From Dictyobacter aurantiacus (GTDB lineage Bacteria; Chloroflexota; Ktedonobacteria; Ktedonobacterales; Ktedonobacteraceae): 64,000 nucleotides of DNA. Below, piece by piece: positions 51,182 to 59,622 of the stretch. The notes beneath the pieces were generated by a model. It made no database searches, was not told the DNA's origin, and saw nothing but the letters and a program-made list of their open reading frames with translations. The stretch is from the NCBI RefSeq assembly GCF_003967515.1, contig NZ_BIFQ01000002.1, forward strand, positions 1,054,001 through 1,118,000, given 5' to 3'. The first letter of the stretch is position 1. Each line of letters begins with the position of its first letter. The position numbers and the translations under genes are program-made.

Positions 51182-53380
51182 ATGCAGACCGATCAGAGTA
51201 TCCAGGAAGTTACATCTGGAATTCATCAGCAGCCCGGCGGGAAGAGCTGGTTGCTGGTCACCGAACATAGCACCTACGCACTGGGAGTTAGCGAGGAAGG
51301 CTTACTCCTGCAACTTTATTGGGGCGCGCGCCTGCCCCTTGGGACCGATATCGCGGCGGCCCGTCTCCCCAGGGAACGCAGTTCACAGGATGTCGCCCTG
51401 ACGCTGGCGCCCGAGGTGTATCCCGTGATGGGAGGACTACGTTACGGCGAGATCGCGGCCCAGGCGATCTTCTCCGACGGCACACGCGACATTGATTTAC
51501 GCTTCGCCAGCGCGGAGATAGAAGAGAAACAAGGACTCCCGGAGCTACGCCTGCGTCTGTGCGACGCCGCCTATCCATTAGAGGTGATCCTTAGCTACCG
51601 GGTCGATAGCAAAAATGATCTGATTATCCGCGCGGCCAGCTTTCATAATCTAGGCGACGAAGAGATCCTATTGGAGCGAGCCTTTTCAGCCGCCTGGCAT
51701 CTACCGCAGCAGTTCGCCTCGCGCCGTCTGACCACGCTGGCCGGACACTGGGCGGGCGAGAGCCGCGTCCAGCAACAGCCTATCGTGGCTGGCTCGGTGC
51801 AGATCGAGTCGCGCAAAGGCGTGACCGGATCTACGGCCTATCCCTGGTTCGCCATCGATACCCAGGCCACGGAGCAGCAGGGCGAGGTTTATTTCGGCAC
51901 TATCGCCTGGAGCGGTAACTGGAATCTGCGCATCAGCACCCGCATCACTGGTGAAACCACCATCGCCGGCGGTATCCATGAGCATGATTTCGCCTGGGTG
52001 CTGGCGGGCAAGCAGAGCTTTACCACGCCCGACTTTATCGCCGGCTTCGCCGAAGACGGATTTAATGGCGGCCGCCATCGCCTCCACAACTATGTGCGGC
52101 AGCATGTACTGCCACAGCCGCAGGCCAGCCAGCCCCGGCCGGTCCTCTATAATTCCTGGGAAGCCACCACCTTTGATGTCAGCGAAGAGGGACAGAGCAA
52201 ACTGGCCGAGCACGCCGCCGCCCTGGGCGTTGAGCTATTCGTGGTCGATGATGGCTGGTTTCCGGCGCGCAACCACGACCATGCCGGGCTGGGCGACTGG
52301 CGTGTCGATCCACAGAAGTTTCCCAATGGCCTGCAGCCGCTGGTCGATCGGGTGCATGAACTCGGCATGCAGTTCGGCATATGGGTCGAACCAGAGATGG
52401 TCAATCCCGATAGCGACCTCTACCGCGCCCATCCCGACTGGATCTACCATTTCCCTACGCGCCCACGCAGCGAGGCACGCAACCAGCTGGTGCTCAACGT
52501 CGGTCGGCAGGATGTGCAGGAATACCTGATCGATCTGCTAGACAAATTAATCGGCGATCATGGCGTCGACTTCATCAAATGGGACATGAATCGTCCCATC
52601 TCCGAGCCTGGCTGGCCCGAATATGTCGCAGCGGGACATAACGCGCGCGAGATCTGGGTGCGCCACGTTGAAGGCGTCTACACCATCATGGATACGCTTA
52701 GGGCGCGCCATCCCAACCTCAGCATCGAATCCTGCTCAAGCGGCGGCAGTCGCGCCGACCTGGGCATCCTGGAACGCACCGACCAGGTCTGGTCCAGTGA
52801 CAACACCCATCCCGACGCCCGCCTCTTCATCCAGGAAGGCATCTCGCACATCCTGCCGGGCCGCGTCATGGGTGACTGGGTCACCGACACCCCCAGCGAC
52901 CGCGTCCAGAATGAGATCCCGCTCTCCTACCGCTTCCACGTCGCCATGATGGGCATGCTCGGCATCGGCGGACATCTGTTGCACTGGAGCGAAAAGGACC
53001 TGGCCGAGGCCAAACGCTGGATCGCCGTCTACAAACAGATCCGGCCCCTGGTACAGGACGGTGATCAGTACTGGCTGATCTCGCCGAGCGCCACAGCGGG
53101 AGACTGGGCCGCCGTAGAGAGCGTCGCACCAGACGCCGGTGAAGCGGTCGTCTTCGTCTACCGTCGCACCAATCCTTTCTGGGAGACCACGCCCAGGTTG
53201 CGTCTGCAAGGACTGGCGCCCAACAGCAGCTACCGCGTCCAACTCATGGGACAGCCCGAATCAGAAGCGCAGCAATACTCAGGAGCCTCCCTGATGCACC
53301 AGGGCATCGCGCTGCCGCTGGGCCACAGCTCCTACGCCAGCTGCATCCTGCACCTGCAAAAAATCTCCTCAAACGCTTAA
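51182..53380 (+). CDS. alpha-galactosidase, GH36
   Basis: A 732-residue GH36 enzyme releasing terminal alpha-galactose from raffinose-type sugars or galactomannan fragments. The N-terminal beta-supersandwich covers about 1-310. The barrel has YNSWEATTFDVSEEGQSKLA, FVVDDGWFPARNHDHAGLGD, MQFGIWVEPEMVNPDSDLYR and the nucleophile D468 in FIKWDMNR. SIESCSSGGSRADLGIL and D540 in WSSDNTHPDAR supply substrate contacts and the acid/base. No signal peptide, so it works on imported sugars. Length is normal for the family. It ends in a long hairpin. Confidence 0.95.
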   Translation: MQTDQSIQEVTSGIHQQPGGKSWLLVTEHSTYALGVSEEGLLLQLYWGARLPLGTDIAAARLPRERSSQDVALTLAPEVYPVMGGLRYGEIAAQAIFSDGTRDIDLRFASAEIEEKQGLPELRLRLCDAAYPLEVILSYRVDSKNDLIIRAASFHNLGDEEILLERAFSAAWHLPQQFASRRLTTLAGHWAGESRVQQQPIVAGSVQIESRKGVTGSTAYPWFAIDTQATEQQGEVYFGTIAWSGNWNLRISTRITGETTIAGGIHEHDFAWVLAGKQSFTTPDFIAGFAEDGFNGGRHRLHNYVRQHVLPQPQASQPRPVLYNSWEATTFDVSEEGQSKLAEHAAALGVELFVVDDGWFPARNHDHAGLGDWRVDPQKFPNGLQPLVDRVHELGMQFGIWVEPEMVNPDSDLYRAHPDWIYHFPTRPRSEARNQLVLNVGRQDVQEYLIDLLDKLIGDHGVDFIKWDMNRPISEPGWPEYVAAGHNAREIWVRHVEGVYTIMDTLRARHPNLSIESCSSGGSRADLGILERTDQVWSSDNTHPDARLFIQEGISHILPGRVMGDWVTDTPSDRVQNEIPLSYRFHVAMMGMLGIGGHLLHWSEKDLAEAKRWIAVYKQIRPLVQDGDQYWLISPSATAGDWAAVESVAPDAGEAVVFVYRRTNPFWETTPRLRLQGLAPNSSYRVQLMGQPESEAQQYSGASLMHQGIALPLGHSSYASCILHLQKISSNA

Positions 53381-53392
53381 GATGTTCACCCC

Positions 53393-53451
53393 TTTTGTTG
53401 ATGAGTTTTTTGCCGTGCGCTGGGCACACGGCAAAAAACTCATCAACAAAA
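53393..53451 (+). terminator. 25-bp hairpin after the alpha-galactosidase gene
   Basis: Perfect stem pairing 53393-53417 with 53427-53451; arms contain GTTTTTTGCCGTG and GGCAAAAAAC, giving T-runs on both strands. Confidence 0.8.
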
Positions 53452-53460
53452 AATTGCTCC

Positions 53461-53516
53461 AAGCGGACTTAGAAGAGAATGTGCATTTTAACGTATTTTC
53501 TCTTCTAAGTCCGCTT
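53461..53516. repeat. inverted duplication of the 3' end of the GNAT gene
   Basis: The 19 bases at 53461-53479 are the exact complement of 53498-53516, which lie inside the GNAT coding sequence and encode its ADLEEK tail. The stem can therefore fold across the stop codon and serve as a terminator partly made of coding sequence. Confidence 0.65.
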
Positions 53517-54075
53517 TTACCTGCTCCCACTCGGTATTGATGATGCTGTAGAAGACCGAATGGCGATAATAGCCATCCAACATAATCATATGGTTGCGTA
53601 GCACTCCTTCTTTGACACCACCGATGCGTTCGATGGCGCGCTGGGAGCGCAGGTTGCGGCTATCAGTCTTCAGTTGCACACGGATCGCGTGCAACTGCTC
53701 AAAAGCGTGGCGCAACAAGAGGTATTTGCACTCGGTATTAATACCGGTACGCCGGGCGGCGGGCGCGATCCAGGTCCAACCAATCTCCAGACCGTAATCC
53801 TTTGGCATAATAGCCAGATAACGTGTCGAGCCAATGGCGCGCCCGCTCCGCTGATCGACGATGGCGAAGGGCAAAACCGAACCCGACTGCTGCAGTTGCG
53901 CAGCCTCATCGATCCATTGCCGCATGGCCTGCAGCGAGGTGCTTGGATTGAAGGCCATATACCACCATGTATCTGGCTCCTGGGCCGCCTCAAGCAGATC
54001 TTCCGCATGGCTCAACTGTAGCGGCTCTAAACGTACCACATTTCCTGTCAATGTAACCGGCTCAATCTGCATCAT
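53488..54075 (-). CDS. RimJ/RimL-type GNAT acetyltransferase
   Basis: A 195-residue acetyltransferase close to the RimJ/RimL group. It opens with LTGNVVRLEPLQLSHAEDLL; then SGRAIGSTRYLAIMPKDYGL and EIGWTWIAPAARRTGINTEC (motif A, with TECKYLLLRHAFE), and SQRAIERIGGVKEGVLRNHM for motif B. Targets of this group include ribosomal proteins, free amino acids and peptides. The start at 54075 (ATGATG) has AAAGGA somewhat far upstream; 54072 is equally possible. Its last codons form half of a hairpin. Confidence 0.88.
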   Translation of the reverse strand: MMQIEPVTLTGNVVRLEPLQLSHAEDLLEAAQEPDTWWYMAFNPSTSLQAMRQWIDEAAQLQQSGSVLPFAIVDQRSGRAIGSTRYLAIMPKDYGLEIGWTWIAPAARRTGINTECKYLLLRHAFEQLHAIRVQLKTDSRNLRSQRAIERIGGVKEGVLRNHMIMLDGYYRHSVFYSIINTEWEQVKADLEEKIR

Positions 54076-54279
54076 AAACGTTCTCACATCCTTTCCGCTC
54101 AAATAGCTCAAGCAGATTATACGCAACAGGCAAGCGCATGCGAAGATCCACTTTTTCATTTGTGAGCCATACCACTCCTGGCGGCACCAGATATAAGCTA
54201 TAGATGGTAATATAAGAAAATCGTCTATACAGATAACCATCTACGCGGTAGAACATAAAGATAAACAAAGGGGGGTGAA

Positions 54280-54729
54280 ATGATGAAGACAACGATGCAT
54301 GTTCAGGCCACGCGTGGCACAGGGCTCAACTTCGCCATCGACACAGGTTCAGGCCATAGCATGCTGCTGGACACCGCTGATCTTGAGCCGGGAAAGAGCG
54401 CTGGTCCCTGTCCAACCGAGTTGCTGCTGGCAGCTCTGGCAGGCTGCACCGGCATGGCCATCACACCGATCCTGCAAAAGATGAAGCAGGACATCGAAAG
54501 CTATACCATACAGGTGAGTGGAGAAAAAACGACGCGACCACCATATATCTTTCACACCATTACGGTTGAGCACCACTTTAGTGGACCCGGCATAGATGAA
54601 GACGTGGTTCAGAGGGCACTGGAGTTGGTAGAGAAGAAATATTGCTCGGTCGGGGCTATGCTCAACGCCGACGTAAAGGTCACCCATAGCATCCACATCC
54701 ACCGTACAGACTTTACCAGCAACGTATGA
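54280..54729 (+). CDS. OsmC/Ohr-family peroxiredoxin-like protein
   Basis: A 149-residue OsmC-fold protein that would reduce organic hydroperoxides with two cysteines. The first Cys is in LLLAALAGCTGMAITPIL, the second in VEKKYCSVGAML. The N-terminal HVQATRGTGLNFAIDTG and PCPTELLL parts match the YhfA/OsmC-like branch rather than classical Ohr. AAAGGGGGG precedes the ATG. It diverges from the GNAT gene. Confidence 0.9.
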   Translation: MMKTTMHVQATRGTGLNFAIDTGSGHSMLLDTADLEPGKSAGPCPTELLLAALAGCTGMAITPILQKMKQDIESYTIQVSGEKTTRPPYIFHTITVEHHFSGPGIDEDVVQRALELVEKKYCSVGAMLNADVKVTHSIHIHRTDFTSNV

Positions 54730-54760
54730 CATAGGGATCTTATCGATCAGGCAGATTAGA

Positions 54761-54778
54761 AGCGCCCTGGCGGGCGCT
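54761..54778. terminator. short GC-rich stem between convergent genes
   Basis: AGCGCCC-TGGC-GGGCGCT between the OsmC and zinc-ribbon genes. No T-run on either strand, so it is a weak terminator candidate. Confidence 0.45.
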
Positions 54779-54794
54779 CCCTCTGCGCATACAT

Positions 54795-55754
54795 TTAATC
54801 TGTGACGGTAAAATGGACGACCTGGGCCAGTTTTCCATCGCTACAAGTGGAGGTATGGCACCAGTATATCTCCGCCGCCCCATTGGTGGTCGACAGATAA
54901 TATTTCGCGCCAAAGTACCCCACCGTTTCTTGTTTCGTCAATTGCAGAGGATCATCCTTCAGGATACTTTCACTGCCGCGATAGAAACGCACATTCACCC
55001 AATCCTGTTCTTTCGTAATATCATACTTACTGGGATCGAGGTGGAACGTGACATAGATCGGCTGATTGATTTTAAAGGTTGTGCCGACCGTGCCCGCCTT
55101 GGGCTCCAACGTATCTTTATCAACCTCGCTGGCCGTCTGTGGATGGATAATGATCGATGCAGCTTGCGGATCAATCGGGTTGCCCGAAGGTGTACTGTTG
55201 GCCTGGGTCGTGCTACCCGTTGTCGGTGTTGGTGTAACACCAACTGGCGTTTTGGTCGCGACGGCGGTCGGAGTTGAGTCGGTTTGACTTACACCCGGAA
55301 GTTTGCTGGCGAAAACCACAGAAGCGATACAGGCCACCACCAGCAGCAGTGCTACGATACCAATGATCAGGCCCACCCTGGACTTTTTGCGCGGGGGCGG
55401 CGAGTAAGGTGGCTGAGGTCCGGGAGCGCCAGGATAGCCACCACCCTGCTGAAAATTATTTGCAGGCTGATTATAGGGAGGATACTGCTGCCCCGGCTGG
55501 TTATACGGTGCCGACGAATAATTCTGGTTATAGGGCGATGAACTCGGCTGCCCTGATTGATAGGGGCCGCCGCCATAGCTGGGTGGTGGTGGCACAGGTG
55601 TACTACCATAGTTTGTTGGAGGCGTTGGCCCTGCGTAAGCGGTTGGCGGCAACTGTCCCTGCTGATTATCACTCGATGCTGGCACTGCTGAACCACATGA
55701 AGGGCACGCATTAGCACCAGGAGGAATGGGCGCTCCACAAACACGACACTGCAT
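54795..55754 (-). CDS. zinc-ribbon, Pro-rich single-pass membrane protein
   Basis: A 319-residue protein with a common layout but no known function. Residues 1-25 form a zinc ribbon with two C-x2-C knuckles (QCRVCGAPIPPGANACPSCG). Residues about 30-125 are a Pro/Gly/Tyr/Gln-rich low-complexity tail. One helix (VGLIIGIVALLLVVACIASV) crosses the membrane, then a Thr/Pro linker and an extracellular beta-rich domain (TFKINQPIYVTFHLDPSKYD, ending AEIYWCHTSTCSDGKLAQVV with two Cys). AGGAGAAAG precedes the ATG at 55754. Confidence 0.8.
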   Translation of the reverse strand: MQCRVCGAPIPPGANACPSCGSAVPASSDNQQGQLPPTAYAGPTPPTNYGSTPVPPPPSYGGGPYQSGQPSSSPYNQNYSSAPYNQPGQQYPPYNQPANNFQQGGGYPGAPGPQPPYSPPPRKKSRVGLIIGIVALLLVVACIASVVFASKLPGVSQTDSTPTAVATKTPVGVTPTPTTGSTTQANSTPSGNPIDPQAASIIIHPQTASEVDKDTLEPKAGTVGTTFKINQPIYVTFHLDPSKYDITKEQDWVNVRFYRGSESILKDDPLQLTKQETVGYFGAKYYLSTTNGAAEIYWCHTSTCSDGKLAQVVHFTVTD

Positions 55755-56172
55755 ATACTTTCTCCTCACCTTAGTTTTCAGAATACCTAAAATAAATTCA
55801 CAAAATATGAGAACGATGACAAATGTTAGCTTACCTCATATCGTTTTAAAAGAATATGATTTTCGCCACAATACATATGAGAATTTCGATACATTTGTTG
55901 CTGATTGAAATGCACGCTACGAAAGATTGTTGTTTGGCCCACATCATAAAAACGCGGAACACAGACAGAATTTTGAGACAAATATATAGACGTCAAACAA
56001 TGTCGTAAGCCCAATTATAAAAATATCTGCGCTAAAGTGCAACCATTGATCAATGTTCTGGTATTTACAGGATGGAAAGGCAAAATTGATAAGAAAGGAC
56101 ACCATCAGATCAGGTGGTTTGTATACACTCAGGCATAGGCCAGCAATACTGATCGTCTGGGATGACATAACC
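55755..56172. other. divergent intergenic region before the sigma-factor operon
   Basis: About 420 bases, AT-rich, with promoters for the zinc-ribbon gene (minus) and the sigma operon (plus). A 60-codon frame ending at 55908 has no ribosome site and is rejected. An autoregulatory ECF promoter is expected here, but its consensus is unknown. Confidence 0.35.
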
Positions 56173-56769
56173 ATGAACGTGACGGAAGAAGAATTGCCGC
56201 TACTGCTCTCCACAAATCTGCATCAACATTTTCAGCAACTGGTGTTGTGCTATCAGCATCGCCTCTATACCTTTGCCTATCGTTTATGCGCTGATCAGCA
56301 GAATGCAGAAGATATTGTGCAGGAAGCATTCGTTCAGGCGTATGTTTCACTCGAAAACTATACGCCTGAACGTATACGTACACTTAAGCTGCGGGCCTGG
56401 CTTTACCGGGTCACGCTGAATGTTTATACACACTCGCTGCGTGGAACGCGCCTGCACGTCGTTCCACTGGACACCACGGCGGACAGCCCTATGCTAGAGA
56501 TTGCGGATCGTCCCGAGGAGCAGCCGGAACGCCTCTTCGAACAGATAGAGCAGCAGCAGGAATTGGCATGCTTGCTCGCGCGGCTACCAGAAAAATATCG
56601 CATCTGCATCACCTGCTACTATTTCGAGCATTTCACATACCAGGAGATCGCGAACCTGCTGGATCACCCCCTCGGAACGGTAAAATCCTCTGTCTCGCGC
56701 GGAATACGCCAGCTACGTATGCTCTTCGAGACGGCATCACGACAGGAAGGGAGAAGGGAGAAACGATGA
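56173..56769 (+). CDS. ECF-type RNA polymerase sigma factor
   Basis: A 198-residue sigma-70 family ECF factor. Region 2 is YQHRLYTFAYRLCADQQNAE, DIVQEAFVQAYVSLENY and LRAWLYRVTLNVYTHSLRG. Region 4 is LARLPEKYRICITCYYFEHF, TYQEIANLLDHPLGTVKSSV and SRGIRQLRMLFE. The start is not certain: the ATG at 56173 places region 2 at a normal distance from the N-terminus, but the ribosome site is weak and in-frame starts exist up to 56053. Its stop overlaps the next gene's ATG (ATGA), so the two are translationally coupled. Confidence 0.9.
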   Translation: MNVTEEELPLLLSTNLHQHFQQLVLCYQHRLYTFAYRLCADQQNAEDIVQEAFVQAYVSLENYTPERIRTLKLRAWLYRVTLNVYTHSLRGTRLHVVPLDTTADSPMLEIADRPEEQPERLFEQIEQQQELACLLARLPEKYRICITCYYFEHFTYQEIANLLDHPLGTVKSSVSRGIRQLRMLFETASRQEGRREKR

Positions 56770-58028
56770 ATTCGCAAGATCATGATGCACGAGAAAATCA
56801 GGCCGCCTGGCGCGCCCAGAAAAAAGCTCCAGAGACCCTTCTGGCCAATGTACTGGCGCGGCTGGAACAGCGGCAACCCTATCTACAGCCCGATTTAGCG
56901 CAATCAGAGCAGCGAGCCGGACTCACCCATCCGGCCTGGGAGATACGCGCCGCCACCGTACGCGCGCTGGATGGGAGAGATGATGCGCTCACACTTGAGT
57001 TGCTGCGTACAGCATTAGAGGACGAGCACCGCCTGGTGCGGGTCGCGGCCTTGCGCGTCGCGGGCCATATGAAAAAACATGTCCCGCTGGAATATCTGCT
57101 GTGCGCACTCTCGGACAGTGATTGGGAGGTACGTGAAATGGCCGTACTGGCGCTGGGAGAGCTTCAGGCACAGACGGTGGACCTGCTCCCCGCTTTGTTA
57201 CGTGTAGCCCAACACGATCCCGATGGAGCCGTTCGCGATGCCGCCCGCTATGCCTTGTCCTGCAATCACGGTGAGCAGGTATCCGAGACAAACTCTGACG
57301 CGCCCGGCAATTCCACAATCCAGGCTGCAGAAACAATCAGGATAGCGCCACCATCCTTACGCATCGATACCATCAGCAAGAATATAGGAAATGCATGCTG
57401 GCACTATGTCCTGTTACTACACAGGCAGTGCGCCCTGCTGCATAAGACCATCTGGCTCTGGTCGTTCGTAATCATCCTGTTCGGCACCATATTGAGCATT
57501 GTAGCACTGGAGAAAGCGGGCATGAGCGGGGCCACCTTTTATCTGGCGCTGTTCGCCTGTATTTCTGCCAGTTCGGGGACCGCCTTCCTGTACGGCGGCG
57601 AGAACGACGCGGGTTTAGAGCTAACGATGGCTACGCCGACATCGATACGTGTCGTAATGCTGTCACGATTCCTACTGCTCGTAGGCTATAACCTGCTCCT
57701 CTCCCTGCTGGCCTCTGGCATCCTGGCCCTGCTGCAAGGGGGAGACATCTGGGGCATTATTCATCTCTGGCTGGCTCCCGTGGTGCTGTTCGCGATGACG
57801 GCCTTCTCTATCTCGTTATTGCTAGGCTCCTGGGTCGCGGTGCTGACTACACTACTCATCAATGCCTCACGGGCACTGAACCTGCACATAGATACAGGCA
57901 CAACCAGTATCTACCTGGTCACGCCCGCGAACTGGCAGATCAATTCCATTTTCTTTATCGCGGCCGCGATCTTATTGTTGGTAGCGATCATCTACGCGCC
58001 CCGGCAACCGCGACTGGCGGAAATGTAA
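56766..58028 (+). CDS. HEAT-repeat membrane protein coupled to the sigma factor
   Basis: A 420-residue protein. Residues about 1-165 are soluble and contain HEAT-like repeats (LTHPAWEIRAATVRALDGRD, EDEHRLVRVAALRVAGHMKK, SDSDWEVREMAVLALGELQA, DPDGAVRDAARYALS). From about residue 228 there are five or six membrane helices (IWLWSFVIILFGTILSIVAL through FFIAAAILLLVAIIYAP), including GGENDAGLELTMATPTSIRV, a pattern seen in ABC-2 permease-like subunits. The ATG overlaps the sigma gene stop. I infer that the N-terminal part tethers or inhibits the sigma factor, as an unusual anti-sigma domain fused to a transporter-like membrane part. Confidence 0.8.
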   Translation: MNSQDHDARENQAAWRAQKKAPETLLANVLARLEQRQPYLQPDLAQSEQRAGLTHPAWEIRAATVRALDGRDDALTLELLRTALEDEHRLVRVAALRVAGHMKKHVPLEYLLCALSDSDWEVREMAVLALGELQAQTVDLLPALLRVAQHDPDGAVRDAARYALSCNHGEQVSETNSDAPGNSTIQAAETIRIAPPSLRIDTISKNIGNACWHYVLLLHRQCALLHKTIWLWSFVIILFGTILSIVALEKAGMSGATFYLALFACISASSGTAFLYGGENDAGLELTMATPTSIRVVMLSRFLLLVGYNLLLSLLASGILALLQGGDIWGIIHLWLAPVVLFAMTAFSISLLLGSWVAVLTTLLINASRALNLHIDTGTTSIYLVTPANWQINSIFFIAAAILLLVAIIYAPRQPRLAEM

Positions 58029-58064
58029 TTAGCAATGTCATTGCCGAATGTATGAGGAGGAGCT

Positions 58065-58805
58065 ATGCTCGTTGATCGGATCTACTATGAGCTCAAACTT
58101 TTAGGGAAGAAAGCGCTACTTACGCCTCTTCTCTTAATCATCGGCTTTGTGCTGCTGGCATTTATACTCAATGCCAGGCACGTTGATCCCGCGCGCACCC
58201 TGCTGGGTGGGGTTGAAATGATGATCCCGATCGCCATCGGCTCTATGGTTGGAACCGTCATTGCCCAGGATCCTGCTCTGGAACTGCAGTTGACGGTACC
58301 GCGCAAATACCATCGCACTGGCGTCCTACGCTTTCTCTGTCTGCTCGTGCTGGGTGTGGTGCTATCAGTAATCTACATCAACACGCTGGCGGCCGTACAC
58401 ATGCTCTACCTGCCAAAGTTCACCCAACAGTGGTCACCGCTCGGCCTTTTTCTGGTCATACAATTGATCTGGCTGGCCCCTCTCCTCTGGTGTATGGCAG
58501 CCGGTGGCTGCTTCTCACTACTCCTGCAGAGTCGCACTGCTGGAGTCGCACTCTTATGCGCCATCTGGATCGCGGAGATCGTCTTTAAGGACTTCATTGC
58601 TTTGAGCGACTGGCTACGTCCCCTGCTACTTTTTCCCGCTACGCTGGTTGGTTTTCCGCCCACCAACGCAACACCACAACAATATAATATATACTTTTTG
58701 CAGCCGCATTATAAACTGCTCGCCATCACTGCCCTTATCCTGATTATAGGCTGGCTCCTTTTGCGTAACGCAGAAAGTATGCTGAAAGGAAGTATAGAAG
58801 AATGA
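58065..58805 (+). CDS. ABC-2-type permease subunit
   Basis: A 246-residue membrane protein with six hydrophobic segments. ARTLLGGVEMMIPIAIGSMV and DPALELQLTVPRKYHRTGVL match the pattern of the cytoplasmic loop and second helix of ABC-2 subunits; the same DxxLELxLTxP element appears in the preceding gene as GLELTMATPTSIR. It should pair with the next subunit and with the ATPase at 59623. AGGAGG precedes the ATG. Its stop overlaps the next start (ATGA). Confidence 0.82.
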   Translation: MLVDRIYYELKLLGKKALLTPLLLIIGFVLLAFILNARHVDPARTLLGGVEMMIPIAIGSMVGTVIAQDPALELQLTVPRKYHRTGVLRFLCLLVLGVVLSVIYINTLAAVHMLYLPKFTQQWSPLGLFLVIQLIWLAPLLWCMAAGGCFSLLLQSRTAGVALLCAIWIAEIVFKDFIALSDWLRPLLLFPATLVGFPPTNATPQQYNIYFLQPHYKLLAITALILIIGWLLLRNAESMLKGSIEE

Positions 58806-59587
58806 GCAATAGTATAACCGCGTGCGGCGGCGCCCTTCGCTATGAATTCTTGATGCAGATACGGCGGCGCTCTGTATGGGTCAGTTTACTGCTGGTAGGG
58901 TTGCTTCAGATCATGATCTACGTACCACACCTGAGCGAGCTCATCAATCTTTACTTTCAAATACCAATTAATCAGACCATGGCCGAGCTGGCCCTGATGG
59001 TAAATACCCTCTTGCCAGCCGCCTTTGGCTGTCTGATCGCGGATCGCCTGCCACGCGATCGACGCACCAGAGTCGAAGAACTATTGATGACCATGCCACA
59101 GTCCCCGGGTGTACGGCTGATCGGAAAATACCTTGGCAGCGTCTGCGCCACCCTGCTACCGGTGCTCGTTTTCTTTTTGCTCGGCACAGGCTTTGTCCTC
59201 TATCACTCGGGAAATATAGCATGTATACCATTCGCGCTAGCGACGTTTGGCGCTATCATCCTACCCGGCATTCTCTTCATCAGCGCCTTCTCACTGGCCT
59301 GTCCCGCCATCATGTGGGTTCCCCTCTACCAGTTCTGTTTTGTTGGCTACTGGTTCTGGGGCAACTTCCTGGGTGCAAGAAACGGTATTCCAACCCTTAA
59401 TGGCACTATTCTGACACCATCAGGCAAAATTACAGCATCCGGCATTTTCGGCCTGGACCCCAAACATTCTGGGATCACTGCCTCTGCCATCCAGGGCTGG
59501 GAGAGTCTCTTACTCCTGGTCAGCCTGGCGATACTGGTTCTATGCATACTATGGCTGGTGCTACGCTGGCAGCAGGCCCGGCAATAA
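58802..59587 (+). CDS. ABC-2-type permease subunit
   Basis: A 261-residue membrane protein with six helices (VWVSLLLVGLLQIMIYVPHL, TMAELALMVNTLLPAAFGCL, LLPVLVFFLLGTGFVLYH, LPGILFISAFSLACPAIMW and a C-terminal LLLVSLAILVLCILWLVLRW). IADRLPRDRRTRVEELLMTM and PQSPGVRLIGKYLGSV are the ABC-2-type loop. The start overlaps the upstream stop, and the ATPase gene follows 35 bases after the stop. Substrate unknown; antimicrobial peptide or lipid export are family precedents. Confidence 0.85.
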   Translation: MSNSITACGGALRYEFLMQIRRRSVWVSLLLVGLLQIMIYVPHLSELINLYFQIPINQTMAELALMVNTLLPAAFGCLIADRLPRDRRTRVEELLMTMPQSPGVRLIGKYLGSVCATLLPVLVFFLLGTGFVLYHSGNIACIPFALATFGAIILPGILFISAFSLACPAIMWVPLYQFCFVGYWFWGNFLGARNGIPTLNGTILTPSGKITASGIFGLDPKHSGITASAIQGWESLLLLVSLAILVLCILWLVLRWQQARQ

Positions 59588-59622
59588 CGTTATCGCTATC
59601 ACACGACAAGGAGCTTTTCAGC

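Noticed and set aside
55726-55908. 60-codon plus-strand frame before the sigma operon
   Set aside because: It begins inside the zinc-ribbon gene's start region and has no ribosome site.
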